Shown here piece after piece: positions 35,701 to 47,917 of a stretch of 64,000 bases of DNA (within the stretch, counting starts at the first letter, position 1; the number at the start of each line of letters is the position of its first letter). The position numbers and the translations under genes were made by a program. The stretch is from Chrysoporthe austroafricana (lineage: Eukaryota > Ascomycota > Sordariomycetes > Diaporthales > Cryphonectriaceae): assembly GCA_001051155.2 (NCBI GenBank), contig JYIP02000001.1, forward strand, positions 2,356,001-2,420,000, written 5' to 3'. The notes under the pieces were generated by a model. The model worked only from the letters and a program-made list of their open reading frames with translations, did no database searches and had not been told where the DNA came from.

Positions 35701-37626
35701 CTTGGGAACCGACCCTCTGGCTGGTGCCTTGCGGAGGGTACAGCATGTTTTGCGCGGCGGAAGTACCGGAAACCGACCGGCTGCCGTTGGGCCAGCACCG
35801 CAAACGCCGATGCGCAGGGGCTGTGGCCTTGTCCTTGGGATCGCTCAGGATCGCGCAGGCATCCGGTGCCCAGTACTTGCTATGGCGGTGCTAGTCTGGG
35901 ACCGTGTAAGTCTTCGAGAAGCCCGGCAGCAGAACGGCTGCTGACAGAGATACATACACCAGGGCCACGACGATGGCAGCCGTCCGTCCGTCGCATAGGG
36001 CGTGCGTGCCCTACGCAGGCCACCGAGGCCCAGGGGGGGACAGAGGATCACCGACCTGCTTTCCCAGGGCCCGTACACCGCGAGTATGGACGTATAGACA
36101 GACGTGCATGCTGGCTCCCGGGCGCGGTTGTATCCGCTGGGCCGGTCCAACGCAGATCATGATTCATCACAGCACAGCACAGCACAGCATAGCACGGCGG
36201 CCCGGTGAGGATCCCCTGGCCTCCTCAACAGGGACTACGCGCGCCTCGCCTGGTCTTCTCTGCTCCTGTTCCTGGTTCCCGTCCAACTCAAAAAAGAAAA
36301 AAAAAACCAGGACGGCGCCCTCGTTCCTCCTGCCACCACATGCCGCGCCGGCGCCGTCCAATATCTCGGCCGTTTTGGGGACCCCAGCACGCCAGCACCG
36401 CCCGCTGATTGGCCGGTGCCTTGTTCCCCCATCCATGGCGACGATCCGGGCGTCCCGGTGGGTCCCACGGCATGGTTGGTGTTTCTTGACAGTTTCTGCG
36501 CGGCAGCAGCTGGCGCGGGCTCGTCCTGCCTTGCTTTGAGGGTCGGATCACGCAAGAGCCTGCTATGCTTAAAGCGTCGACGGGCATCATCGCACGCAAC
36601 GCATGCACGCATACACAGGCGCGCCCCCCGCCCTCGATCCCCCGCCTCGCCCCCCCCCCCCTCGAGCCCTTCCCGCAGGGCCCCAGCCTCGTCTCGGTGG
36701 GATCCATGGCGCGCCCGCGAGGGTGATCCATCCTGTTGAAACGGGACTGCCTCGCATTCTCTGCGGCAGGGTCCTGCCAGAGGCATGCATCCAGCTTCAT
36801 GTCGAGGCCCATCCGGCATCCACAATCTCTCCATCCCGACTCCCCCCTCCTCTTTCCTCCTCCCACCCCCGGCTCCAGTCTTCTCATGCTCACCCACGTC
36901 GGAGGGGGACACTTTGTCAGCCTCAGACCTGCCTCGGGACGCGCGCGAGACAAGAGGAGGGCTCGCAGGACCAAGCAACGGCGTTATCGATCTGGGCCTC
37001 TCAACCTCCCCCTCCCCCCCAGCACGCTCCGCAATCTCCCATTATCTCCCTCCACCACCAGCCCCCCCCTTGTCGGTCTCTGACAATTCGAATCCCGGCC
37101 TGCCTATGATTCATCAGCCCTGGCCCGCTATCTAGCTGCGACCTGACGCGGCGCAGCTCCACCAAAAGCTGTCCGATATCACACTCTGTATCTATTCATA
37201 TCCTCCTCCTCCTGCTGCTCCCAGAAAAGTCCAGCACGATGGGCACTTGAAAAATCACAGATATCAGGCCCCCCCGACGGACCAACAACTGGGACGGTCT
37301 CGAGGCAGCAGCGCCCCAGCCCTCGACCCGAATTCATTGTCTCCTACTGCTACTACCGCCCTCTATTCAACTCCTGTCTGGGTATCGGACGCCCGGGCCA
37401 GCAGCCGCGCAAAAAAGAAAAAGACAAAGCCGCACACAGCAGAGATACCAGGCCGACGGCGCGCATATACTCTCCAGATATCGCACACACACTCTCTCTC
37501 TCCCCCTCGGCCTCTGAGCTGGGCCCGGTAGAGCCCCTCGTTGCCAGCGTCTCTTTTCCCAAGGAGCAGATCACCAGGACCTCATCCTCCCCCCCTTCCT
37601 TCCCCCCAAACCACAAAATCCTCAAG
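32784..37626. other. Long intergenic region (4.8 kb)
   Basis: No gene supported. Many short ORFs occur on both strands, the longest 361 codons at 34430-35515 minus, all without motifs or repeatable codon bias. The last 100 bases before the SIS-domain gene are pyrimidine-rich and look like a leader. Poly-C patches are scattered (33636, 34876, 36646). Confidence 0.45.
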
Positions 37627-38717
37627 ATGGCAGGCCCAGTACACAACAGCGCCGTGTACGTCCTGGGGCGGCCCCAGCATGCCCTCGCGATCCCACCACC
37701 CTCTCCCCCCTCGCCCGCCACCGCCAGCGACGGCCCCGAGCTGTGCGCGCCGATAGAAGAGCTCAGCCTGGACGACGACGTGATCCCCTCTCGCTCCCCG
37801 TCACTCCCAGGCACGCCGTCCACGCCGAGGATATCCGCCTGCGACGAGCAGCAGCAGCAGCAGCAGCAGGAGCCCCCCGGTCCCGCCGCCGCATCCGCAT
37901 CCGCGTCCCAGCTGTTCGACGACCGGCTGTCGAGCGCGGTGCACGTCCTCGGCACCGAGGCGGCGTCCCTCGGCGCCCTCGCCGACTTCTACGCGACGGA
38001 CCCGGCGGCCCGCGCCGCGTTCAGCGCCGCCATCGAGGCCATCACGTCGCGGCCGCGCGGCAAGCTGGTCATCATCGGCGTCGGCAAGAGCGGCCACATC
38101 GCGCGCAAGCTCGTCGCCACCTTCAACTCGCTGTCCATCTACGCCAGCTTCATGCACCCCACCGAGGCCCTGCACGGCGACCTCGGCCACGTCGGCCCCG
38201 ACGACACCCTCATGCTCATCACCTTCTCCGGCAAGACCCCGGAGCTGTCCCTCCTCATGCCGCACCTGGACGAGCGCCTGCCGCTCATCGTCCTCACCGG
38301 CCGCACCGCCGACGCCGAGGTCGTGCGCCAGCGCGAGCGCCAGGCCTCCGGCAAGACCATCCTCCTCCCGGCGCCCGTCCACGAGCCCGAGACCGTCAGC
38401 TTCGGCGTCTCGGCGCCCACCACGAGCACGACCATGGCCCTGGCCGTCGGCGACGCCCTCGCCCTCACCGCCGCCGCCGAGCGCAGCCCCGGCAGTTCCG
38501 CCGCCCCCGGCGCCGGCATCGCCGCCGTCTTCGGCCGCAACCACCCGGGCGGCGCCATCGGCGCCACCTACCGCCGGCCCCGGACCCTGCGCGACGTCAT
38601 GGTCCCGCTCGCCGACATCTCCACCCTGCACCCGCCCGCAGCCCCCGGCGCCCCGCCCCTCGTCGGCGGCGACGTCCTGCGCGCCGCCTACACGTGCCGC
38701 ACGGGCTGGCTGCGCGT

Positions 38718-38752
<35 letters not shown>

Positions 38753-39036
38753 ACGACCACGCCGTCGTGTCGCCCGCCCGCGTCCGCCGCATGGGCGCCG
38801 CCGACCTCGCGCTTGACCTCGCCGCCCTGCCGTGGCTCGCCGTCGGCCGCGCGCGCCTCGTGCCCCTCGGCGCCGCGACGCCGCTCCAGGCCGCGGGCGA
38901 GTGGATCCGCGAGGCCATGGACGGGGACGCCGGGGGCGACGACACCTGCACCCCCGAGTCCATCGTCGCGGTCGTCGAGGACGGCGAGGTCGTCGGCGTC
39001 GCGGAGGCGTCCGCCATCCTGGAGGTCACCTCGTGA
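37627..39036 (+). CDS. SIS-domain sugar-phosphate isomerase-like protein (KpsF/GutQ type)
   Basis: Intronless, 469 residues. A disordered Pro/Gln leader (1-95) includes six or more Gln encoded by CAG. The SIS domain (about 100-290) has GKLVIIGVGKSGHIARKLVA, then ASFMHPTEALHGDLGHVGPDD and LITFSGKTPEL, the hallmark of arabinose-5-phosphate isomerases (the Ser/Thr phosphate loop and the HP..ALHGDLG motif). A later HPGGAIGA matches the family loop. The C-terminal third resembles a degenerate CBS pair (LRDVMVPLADISTL and IVAVVEDGEVVGVAEASAIL), with a Gly/Asp tandem stretch between them. Bacterial members make a lipopolysaccharide precursor that fungi do not make, so the fungal substrate is unclear. 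The CAG and GGC/GAC runs are slippage-prone. Confidence 0.85.
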
Positions 39037-40153
39037 GCTAGGCGGGTGCTTGACTGACGGACATCTATCTCCCTTTTTCACACAAGATCAACGTCACAAA
39101 AAAAAAACTGCATTTTCTTTGGACATATATATATATATGTTTGTGTGTATGGCATCAGCGAGCGTCCTTCGCTTCCTTCTTTTTTTTCTTCTAGCAGGGC
39201 CGGGCGGCCGCGAGAGAAGGGCCAGGCCCAGCGGGCATGGAACCTCTCCGCCACACTCTCTCTCTCTCTTCTAGACAAAGGTCAGATCCAGCCTGAACCT
39301 GGGCGCAGACCGACATCGTTATAGACCTGGTGCGAATCATTTTTTTGTTCATTTTCTTTGGTGCGGGCGTTGTCTTTCGGTTTTGGGACTGGAAACGAAC
39401 GGCCTTATTTTCCCCCATGGGAAGGGCCCAACGAAAGCATGTAAACGTGTCCGCCGCGACGGGCGGTGGACACGCGGAATTACTGTATCTTAGAGACGCG
39501 AGATAAAATCAGGCAAACCAAACTCGGGACAAACAACGAGACGTGGTTAATGAATGACGTATGAACCAACCAACCAACCCACCCGTGCTTCTCGGGCTGT
39601 AAATTCGACCATGAGCAGATTGTAATGTTTTTTTTCTTCTCTCCCTCAGGCAGATCTAAATGCTTCTCACGACTTGATGCTTCCTCCTAAATTAGTTTTC
39701 CCTCAGTTCTTCTTCTCTGCCGGTTTACAATCTTCCTACACCTGCACACCATGAACACGAAGGGGGGTTAGATGGGATAGGCAGACAGGTGGACTGGGGA
39801 GATCGGTATAGTCTTTTGTCATCGTAAGTCGTAAAAAAGTCATCATCACAGGTCCCTTTCCCTTGCTCTTGTCACTCGCTGCCGTCAGACCAGATATATC
39901 CATCCATCCATCCTCCTTTTCCTCCGTTGTACCTTGCCTTGCCTTGCCTTGCCTTTCCGCTGCCGACCTCGCAAAGTCTAAACAGAGTGCCTCCCCCCGT
40001 CATTAAAAAGAAAAAAGACAAGAAAATCATACATCGTAAGACGAGATTCGCATCCCCAAATCCCAACCAGAAAAAAAAAAAAATCAATATATAAAAAAAA
40101 AAGAGCCGTGAAAAGCGTAAGAGGTTCATCAGCGGTCGTCAAGCATCAATCAA
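39037..40153. other. Convergent intergenic region
   Basis: 3' flanks of the SIS gene and the DUF3824 gene. AT repeat at 39126-39138, AACC repeat near 39566-39582 and CCTTG repeat at 39931-39957. No gene seen. Confidence 0.55.
39931..39957. repeat. CCTTG pentamer repeat
   Basis: Five tandem CCTTG units in the 3' flank of the DUF3824 gene. Confidence 0.8.
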
Positions 40154-43100
40154 TCAATCCCACTCTCGCCTCCGCCGCCGGCGCCTCCTGCTCGTCTCCC
40201 CCCGCTCCTCGTCGCTCTCCTCATCCTCATTATACCCATGGTCGTCGGCCCGCCTCCGCCCCTTGCCCCTCTCGTCGCGGCTGACCTCGCTCCCGCCCCC
40301 GTACCCGACCACGCCCCTCTCCTGCTCCCCGTACCCGCGGCCGCCGCGGCCGCCTGCATCCCGCCTGTGTCGCCCGTCCGCTTCCTCCTCCTCATCCTCC
40401 CCGTCGCGGAGCACTCCCTGCCCCGCCATCGCCCCGCCCAGCAGCCGCCCCGCCAGGCCCAGCCAGCCCCCGACGCCCCGCGGCCCCTCTCCGGCCAGCA
40501 GGCCCGTGACGTCCCGCACCACGCGCTCCACGTGCTCCGGGTCCGTCCCCGCCACGCCCCACGCCCCGCGCACCTGCGGCCCGCCGGGCCGCGGGCTGCG
40601 GTACGCGAAGTCGCCGCGGCGCTGCGTCCAGCCGCCGCTGCGCACCGCCCGCCCGCCGGCGCCGGGCCCGTCGTCGAGCGGCCGGCCCTGCGGGTCGAAG
40701 CGGTCGGGGAGCTCCTCGACCTCGTCTGTCGGCGATGATGACGATGAGCGGTCTGAAACCACTGGCCCGCCACGGTGGTGGTGCGAGGCGAGCGGCCGGT
40801 CGGCGGAGGGGTCTGAGTTCCGGCGGCGCTTGCGGAAGCGGCGCTGCGGGGCAACGGCGACGGCGGTGGTGTCCGCGTCGGGCTCGGCCGCCTGCTGTGG
40901 GCCGGCGGTCTGCTCGTCGGCGTCCTCGCCAGCGCGCGTGGCGCGGTGGCGGAGGAGGGTCCGTGAGGACTGGGGCGACAGGGGGCCGAACTGGACGTGG
41001 GACTGTGTGGCTGTTGGGGCGGGCGAGGGCGTCCGCGGCGGTGGCGTGTGGCTTCGAGGTGACACGGCGGGCGAGGCCGGCGAGGGCTCGCGAGAGCGGT
41101 AGGGCGGAGGGTGGTTTAGACCATCTGGCGAGTTTGTTAGCTTCAGGGGTCGGCTTCAGCGTTGAGACGGTCTTGCCAGTGCTCGTGGGTGGTGGGTGGG
41201 TGAGGCAATGAGGGAGCCCGGCCCGCGCAGGGCAGATCCACAGATCCGCCTGGTATCTCTCCACGATCATCGGCACGTGCCTCCGGTGGGAGTCTGCGGG
41301 GGGAGGGCTCGGACTGGGGGCTATCAAGGCAGGGCTGTGGGACCATGTGCTACATCGCCAGGGGAACCAAGAAACGGCCAAGACCAACCGCGCCCGCGAC
41401 CTGATCGCCGGGGCGGCGATCCGCAGGCCGCAGGCCGGTATGGTCTCAGGCGCGTCCCCTCCCTGGCCCCTAGCTCCGGTCCCGGGAAGCTGAACATTGG
41501 GCATTGACAAGAGGCAGACGAACTTTCACTACTCACATCGTCGGGGTCCGGCGGACGGTGGCCCCCGGTCGGCGGCGGCGGCATCCCCGTCGGCGTCGCG
41601 GCCGAGTTCGGGGGCGGGCCGGGCGGCGGGCCCGGGAACGGCGTGAAGTCCTGCGGGTTGTAGGGGCGGTACTCCTGGTGGAGGTTGGTCGACGCCACGT
41701 TGGGGTGCTGCGTGAAGCCCTGGGAGAAGATGGTGTTGGCCGCCGCCGCCGCCGGCGGCTCCTCGTGCGGCGCGGCGGCGGGCGGCGGTGGCGTCTGCGG
41801 CGGGCCGTAGTAGGCGCCCCCCGAGGCGGTGGGCGGCGACGGCGGCCGGTGCGGGTCGTAGTTGTCGTACGTGTCGTCGGTGACGGAGTCCTCGTAGCCT
41901 GCGAGGTAGTGTCAGCGTTATAGTATAGAGACACGGAACAGGGTCACTCACGGTTGCGGGCCTTGTCCCGCTCCCTCCGCGCCCGCTCGCGCTCCGCCCG
42001 CCGCTGCTCCCGGGCCTCCCTCGACACCGACCTCTCCCTGCTGTCCTCCCTCTCGCGGGCCTCGGCCTCCTTCTTCTTCCGCTCCCGCTGCTCCTCGAAC
42101 TTCTTCATCCCGATCGCCGCGGCGCCGGCCGCCACGGCGCCGGTGGCCATGTCCCGGAGCCGGCTGCTGCTCCGGGCCCTCTTCTCCTTCTTGCTGCCGC
42201 CGTCGTCGTGCCTGCTGTCCGCCGAGGAGTCGCCGCCGCCGCCCCTGCTCCCCGACCGGTGGCGCCTCTGTTCCCTCTGCTGGCGGGCCTGGCGCTCGGC
42301 CCGCCGGCGCCTCCTCTCCTCGGCGGCGTCGACCGGGGGGCCGTACCCGTGCTCCTCCGGGTACGGCGGCTCGGAGTAGAGGGGGTGCCCGCCATACTCA
42401 ACCAAACCTAGCTCAGGATCAGCGGCTGCGGCCGGGGGGTAGGAGGGGGGTCGGGAGCGCGACCTGCTGCGCGAGACGGAGCGGGACCGGGACCGCGACG
42501 GCGGATCACCATGGCGGTCGGGCCGCGACCGCGACCGCGACCGGTCCCGCAGCCCGTGCTCGTATTCCTCGTCCGAGAGCGCCCGCTCCCGCTCCGCCTC
42601 CTTCTTCTCCTTGTGGCGGTCGTAGAGCCGCTTGCCGGCGGCGCCCGCGAGCCCGGCGGCGACGATCTCGGCGCCCGTGCGCAGCCGCGACCGCGACCGT
42701 GACTTGGACCCGTTCTTGGCCTCCTTGCGCTGGCGCGACTTGCTGCGGAGGTGCTGTACCAGGCCGACGGCCGCCGCGGTGCCTGCAGCCGCCTTGGCCA
42801 TGCCGCTGCCGTGCGACGGCGACCGCGGGCCGGGGCCCCGGCTCGGGCTCCGGCTGTAGTAGCCGTCCTCGCTGTCCGAGTAGCCGCCGCGGCGGTTGCG
42901 GCTGCGCCCGCGGCGCAGCTCCTCCTTCTCGATCTTCTGCGTCTGGTAGTACTTGGCGGCGCCGGCGACGGCGAGCGCGGCGGCCGCGAGGCCGAGCCCC
43001 GTCTTGATCTTGGAGTGGCGGTCGTGGCGGTCATCGTCATCGTCGCGGCCGGACGCGGACCCGGAGCGGTGCCGCGACTTGGAGCGGCCGCGCCCTTCGT

Positions 43101-44787
43101 AGTAGCGGTCATAATAGTCGTCGTCGCCGCCGTGGCGCTCCTGGTAGGCGGAGCGCGCGCGCTTGAAGACCTCGGTGCCCAGGGCGCCCAGGGCGGCGCC
43201 GGCCAGGACCTTGCGGCCGCGGCCGCCCTGCGGCAGGCCGTCCTCGTTGCGGCGGGAGGCGACGAGCGCGGCGAGCCCCGCGCCGGCGGCGGCGCCCTCG
43301 GCGAGGTGCAGCTTGTGGTGGTGGTCGGGGGTCTTGCTGCGCTCGCGGCGGATGATGGTGCGGCGGACAATGACGTCGTCGTCGGAGCCGTAGCCGTCCT
43401 CGTAGCGGCCCCTGTCGCCGCGGCCGCGGCGGTACATGGCATAGTCCTCGTCGCGGTCGCGGCCGCCCTCGTAGCGCTCGACCTCGCGGCGGCGGTAGTA
43501 GTAGTCCTCCTCGTCGCGCGGGTCCGGGCGGGGGGCACGGGCGACGACCATCTCGTGGTTGGTCTGGCGGTAGGGGACGACGATGGGGGCAGGCTCGGGG
43601 GCCTCCTGGACGATGATGCGCTGCTCGGGGGCGCGCGGGCGGATGATGATGGGGGCCGGGTCGGGCGGCGGGGGCTCGAAGTACTCGGTCTCGCGGCGGT
43701 ACTGTTGGAACTCGCCGTGCGGGGTCTCGTCGCGGCGCTCCTCGGTGCGGCGCTGGATGGTGACGTCGACGCCGTCGTCGCGGCGCTCGACGCGGCGCTC
43801 GAGGCGCACGTCGACGTTGTTGTCGCCGCCGCGGTCCCACGGCGAGTGCGAGTGGCGGTCCCAGTCGCGCGGCGAGTGCGAGTGCGCGTGCGGCGACAGG
43901 GGCCCGCGCTCGCGCTCGACCTCGGTCGACTTCTCGTAGACCAGGGCGCGGTCCCGGTCGTCCCAGTGGCGGTCGTCGTCGCGCTCGACGACCTTCTTCT
44001 CGACGACGGTGCGGGACCGGTCACCGTGGTCGAACCAGCGATCGTCATCGCGCTCGCGCTCAACCACCTTCTGCTCGACCACGGTGCGGGAGCGGTCGCG
44101 GTCGTCGAACCAGCGGCCGTCATCACGCTCACGCTCGACGACCTTCTGCTCGACCACGGTGCGCGACCTGTCCCGGTCGTCGAACCAGCGGTCGTCGTCG
44201 CGGCCGCCACGCTCGACGACCCGCTTCTCGACCACGGTGCGCGCGCGGTCGGAGGGGGGCGGGTACGGGTCGCCGCGCTCGACCTCCTTGGTCTTCTCGT
44301 AGACGACGGTGCGGCCGTCGTCCTTGACAGTGCTGCGGCGGGTGAGGTCGTAGAACTCCTGGACGGGGGAGCGAGAGCGCTCGCGGCCGCGCTCGCGCTC
44401 GACGACCTTCTCGACGACGGTGGTGTTGCGCACGGGCGGCTCGAAGGCGGAGCGCGGTCGCTCGGGCAGATAGACGCGGTCGACGCGGCGGGTGGTGTCG
44501 ACCTCGAGGAGGTCGCCGGAGGCGCGGGCGGGGTGGCCGTGGGCGACGTGCGACGAGTAGCGCGAGCGGCGGTCGTCGTCGTCGTATACGTCGCGCTCGA
44601 CGATGCGCTCGGTGCGCTCGAACTCGACGGGCGCGGGGGGCGGGGGCAAGGGTACGCCCCGGTTGTTGTTGGTGGTGGTGACCTTGTAGCGGCGGACGGT
44701 GGGGGCGCGGCTGTAGCGGTCGTCGTCCGAGGAGTGGTCGTCGCGCTCCCGCACGTAGCGGGACTCGCGGTAGACCGTCTCGGGCAT
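40154..44787 (-). CDS. DUF3824 family protein, large, charged, with repeated Ala/Gly helices
   Basis: Three exons: 44787-41952, 41898-41537 and about 41140-40154 (the last acceptor is uncertain; 41124 is an alternative), about 1,394 residues. The first 480 residues are Arg/Asp/Glu-rich and include four near-identical units of about 24 residues (TVVEQKVVERERDD.RWFDDRDR, residues about 180-267). Residues 490-905 hold six similar modules: a short Ala/Gly-rich helix followed by a basic segment, e.g. LAEGAAAGAGLAALVASR, TGLGLAAAALAVAGAAKYYQ, GAEIVAAGLAGAAGKRLYDR. SR-like stretches lie between them. Exon 2 is Pro/Tyr-rich; exon 3 is charged and includes VERVVRDVTGLLAGEG. This is the Pezizomycotina-specific DUF3824 family, of unknown function. 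The helices are too short and small-residue-rich to be secure membrane spans. Confidence 0.8.
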
Positions 44788-45067
44788 CGTGGGTGGGGGT
44801 AGATGCTCGAGAAGGGTTATGGGAGAGGGTGGAAGAGAGGAGGAGGGAGAGAGAGAGGGAAGGGTGAGAGAGTATAGTCAGTCAATGCTGGCGAGTATGT
44901 AATGTGTGTGTCTCGAGAGTTGCCAGATGCGGTATGATGTAAGGAGGGGGGGAATGACTCGAAGAAGAGACAATGTGCAGACAGACAAGGGCCCAGACGA
45001 CAGGAAAGGGCGGCGGAGGGGCCGGCGGCGTCAGACTGGTGGTGTTTACATTTATTAGGATGGCTGG

Positions 45068-45099
<32 letters not shown>

Positions 45100-47679
45100 T
45101 GCTGGTCAGAAGCAGGCAAAAGCAGCCGCCTCAGCCCGAGCGAGGATGGTGCCCGCGACGGGGGGCCTTGTGTCTGGTGTCTGTCTGGACGGCCAGGCCA
45201 GGGGAGAGAGAGGAGACCCTCTGCTGGTTGGACCGGCGATGAACGAGACCTTTTGTTGGGCTTTCCTGCTAGCGCTGTTCCTGTGTAAGGATCACTCCTG
45301 CAGAGGCCACGCGCGGTGAGGATTGTTGGGCGGATGAGGAGGGAGGGGGAGGAAGAGATGGGGAGACGGGGAGATTGGAGAGATGAGAGGGAGAGATGGA
45401 AAGATGGAGAGAGATGGAGACTGAGAGAAACAGAGAGAGGAGGAGTCACTGCTGCTGACGACGGCGGCGACGGAAGGCTGGATGGAGAAGGTTGGCGTCC
45501 CCCCTCCTTCCTTCCACCCATGTGCCCCGTCTGTACGAAGAAGAAGAAGGCGCGGGTGGTCGGTCATGCAGCAGCGTGCGTCGCTGGCACGGCACGCAGA
45601 GTCGCCCCGGATCGGCACACAGAGAGAGACAGAGACAGAGAGCCTTGTCAGTCAGTCCGTCAGAGAGAATCCTCCTTGTTTCTGGCGTCTTCTTTTCCTC
45701 TTTTAGATCTGAGATGGCCCTTCCTGCGTCCTGCTTCCTCTGGTGGGGCCAAGAATGACAGGATTCGACTGCATGGAATACGCCCCTCCCTGCATGCATG
45801 CATCCAGGCCCTCTCATGCATCATCCAGAGCTAGGTATAGCAGACCTGCCTGCTGGGAGCCGTCTTGCTTTCGTTTTCGTTTCTTCCTCTCTCTCGCTCT
45901 CGACGATATATTATTTTCTTCGGTGAGGTGTGACCTGCAGAGTTTTGTCTTGTCAGGCCTGGGAGAGCCCGGGTGGTCTGCTGCCCAATCACCCCCCCCC
46001 CCAGACCTGTTTGAGACAGCCCGCAGGCTTGTGACCCTCTCTTGCTCGGTGGCCGCTGAGGCGCCACCCATGCTGGATCATGTCGACAACATGTGCCATT
46101 TGCGGTGTATCGGTGTTGTTGTGTGTGTCGTGTATCCGTGTATCGTGCATCGTGTACCATGAGCAAGCAAGTCCTACCGAGTATAGCACATACTATACGT
46201 GTATACACCTAGCAGGCCCCTCCCTCACCACCCATAACTCCACCCCACTATCAAGTACAATACGTCCGTACAGCAGGCGCACAGAGCTCACTTACGTCAG
46301 GCATGCCCCTCCAGGCTAAGCCCCCCGCAGGTCGTACCACAGTTAAGTACGTGCTTAGCCCAGATCCACTGGGGGGAGGTGAGAGCCGTTCACAAGATCC
46401 AGAGAGCGACCGCGGTGGGGCCACTCACCACACCACACACCACACAGATGCGTTCTCCCCCCTCTGCCCCAGCATGGAGAGAGACCGGGAGAGGAGAGAG
46501 AGCTAAGCAACGGGTGGATGCGCCCCGGCAGATTCCAGCACATGTGCCGTCGACGTGACGTCAGTCCACGCCGGCGGGGAAGGGTGAGGGGCTCGTGGCT
46601 GGCTGGCCCTATAGCGACTCCGCTATTATATCGACCAAAAAAAAAAAAAAACCTTGGCCTGGACCCGGCCTGGGCGTGCATCTTCTCAGTCCCAAGGTTC
46701 CCAGCCGACTGGCTCCGGTCCACGCTGCTGGATTTGATATCTCCCAGGGCCGTCCGCCGCACGCAGCCCCTTGCCCCGGCTGTATGGTTCCATTCCCTGG
46801 TCTTGCTCTGGCATGGCTGCAGTACCAGGCAGGGCCTGTGCATGCCGTATCTCGTGACGGGCAAACCGGTTTCTGCCAAGGCCGGCCCGTATCGAGCCCT
46901 CGTCTCTCTTCTCGCCCAGCAGCAGCAAGCCGGGATCGAACACACACACGGCGGCCTGTCGCCTGCCGGGGCTGGTGGGCGAAACCGGCTTGACAGTCGC
47001 GGTTCGCCCTGCCGGCCTCCTCGTACGATCCCCGGCGCCTTTTCCTTTCGACCTGCACCGCCGTGGAGAGAAGCCCCGTGCGTCCCGCCGGGTGCTAGTA
47101 TGCTCAGCTGCTTGTGGCGAGCGGCGATGGCGAAACGGGCGTGCCCGATGAGGCAAGCCGTCGCGTTCCTCCGAGGCCGGCCAGGTCGAGCAGGGCAGCC
47201 GCACGCGGTGAGGGCATGTCGCACCCGCTGCTCGTCTTCCGGACAACCAGCCCCAGGGACAATCTAGCTGTGGTTGTAGCTGTCGAAGCCGGTTCCGACA
47301 TTGCCACTCTGTTATAGTAACGGCCCGAATGAGCGTTTAATCCGTACAATTTGTAATCCATCCATCATGCCAGTCTTCAGGAGCAAAGCATCCGGATATC
47401 CACGGCGAGCGGCGATCCGCCCGTCCAGGGGCGACGCCGGGGGGGAGACGCCGGTTTGAAGGAGCCCCTCCCACACCGTGACACCCGTCGGGACTAACGG
47501 GGTTCATTAGCATCATCACTAGCTAGCCTGAAGACGAGAATGTCTATCTGCCAGCCTGCAGGCGGCGCGTGGGACCTCGCCGGCTGCGTCGGCGCCCACA
47601 CGAGGGAGCGCGTGTCGTGGAGGGAGGTCCGGGGAGTACGGGTTCCGGCCCCAGCGGACGCTCGCCCTCTTCAGCAGGA
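44788..47679. other. Intergenic region upstream of the DUF3824 gene
   Basis: 2.9 kb. The DUF3824 promoter side includes GA-rich DNA (45316-45445 strand-biased purines) and a GGTCT repeat. The 289-codon minus ORF at 46355-47224 has no motif and abnormal composition. Nothing else recognised. Confidence 0.5.
45070..45101. repeat. GGTCT pentamer repeat
   Basis: Six tandem GGTCT/CTGGT units about 285-315 bp upstream of the DUF3824 start, the same unit as at 11648 upstream of the SP-RING gene and in the same orientation relative to the gene. Confidence 0.8.
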
Positions 47680-47917
47680 ACACCTCGTGGCCCTGCCCGT
47701 CGCCCTCAGCGCCGAGGTAGTCGTGCGCCCCGCCTTCACCCTGCTGTCGATTCTGGCCGCTGTCGCTGCGCACCGCGCCCGTGAGGTCCCCTTCGTGCCG
47801 CCGCTGCTGCTCCAGGAGGACGGCGCCGGGGCGGGCGCCGGCGAGCCGGGCGAGATCCTGGCAAGGGGCCTGCAGGTCGCCATGAGCTACCTACCTGGGC
47901 AACGAGGAGGCGCAAGT
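47680..47917 (+). pseudogene. Relic A: fragment of a 4-coumarate-CoA-ligase-like AMP-binding enzyme
   Basis: The plus-strand frame reads LVALPVALSAEVVVRPAFTL, then LSILAAVAAHRAREVPFVPP, matching the mid-part of 4CL-type adenylating enzymes (the region between the phosphate loop and the GYGMTE motif). It then jumps directly to GEPGEILARGLQVAMSYL, which lies about 120 residues further on in intact enzymes, so an internal deletion has removed the GYGMTE region. The nucleotide string around 47892-47913 matches relic B at about 57633-57654. No start, no C-terminal domain. A dead fragment. Confidence 0.7.

Noticed and set aside
37743..38816. 357-codon Arg-rich ORF over the SIS-domain gene
   Set aside because: Out-of-frame shadow in GC-rich coding DNA; the other frame has intact SIS motifs.
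42751..44802. 683-codon plus-strand ORF opposite the DUF3824 gene
   Set aside because: Antisense shadow caused by extreme GC3 codon use; Val/Ala/Asp-rich with no motif, while the minus strand has clear family features and splice sites.
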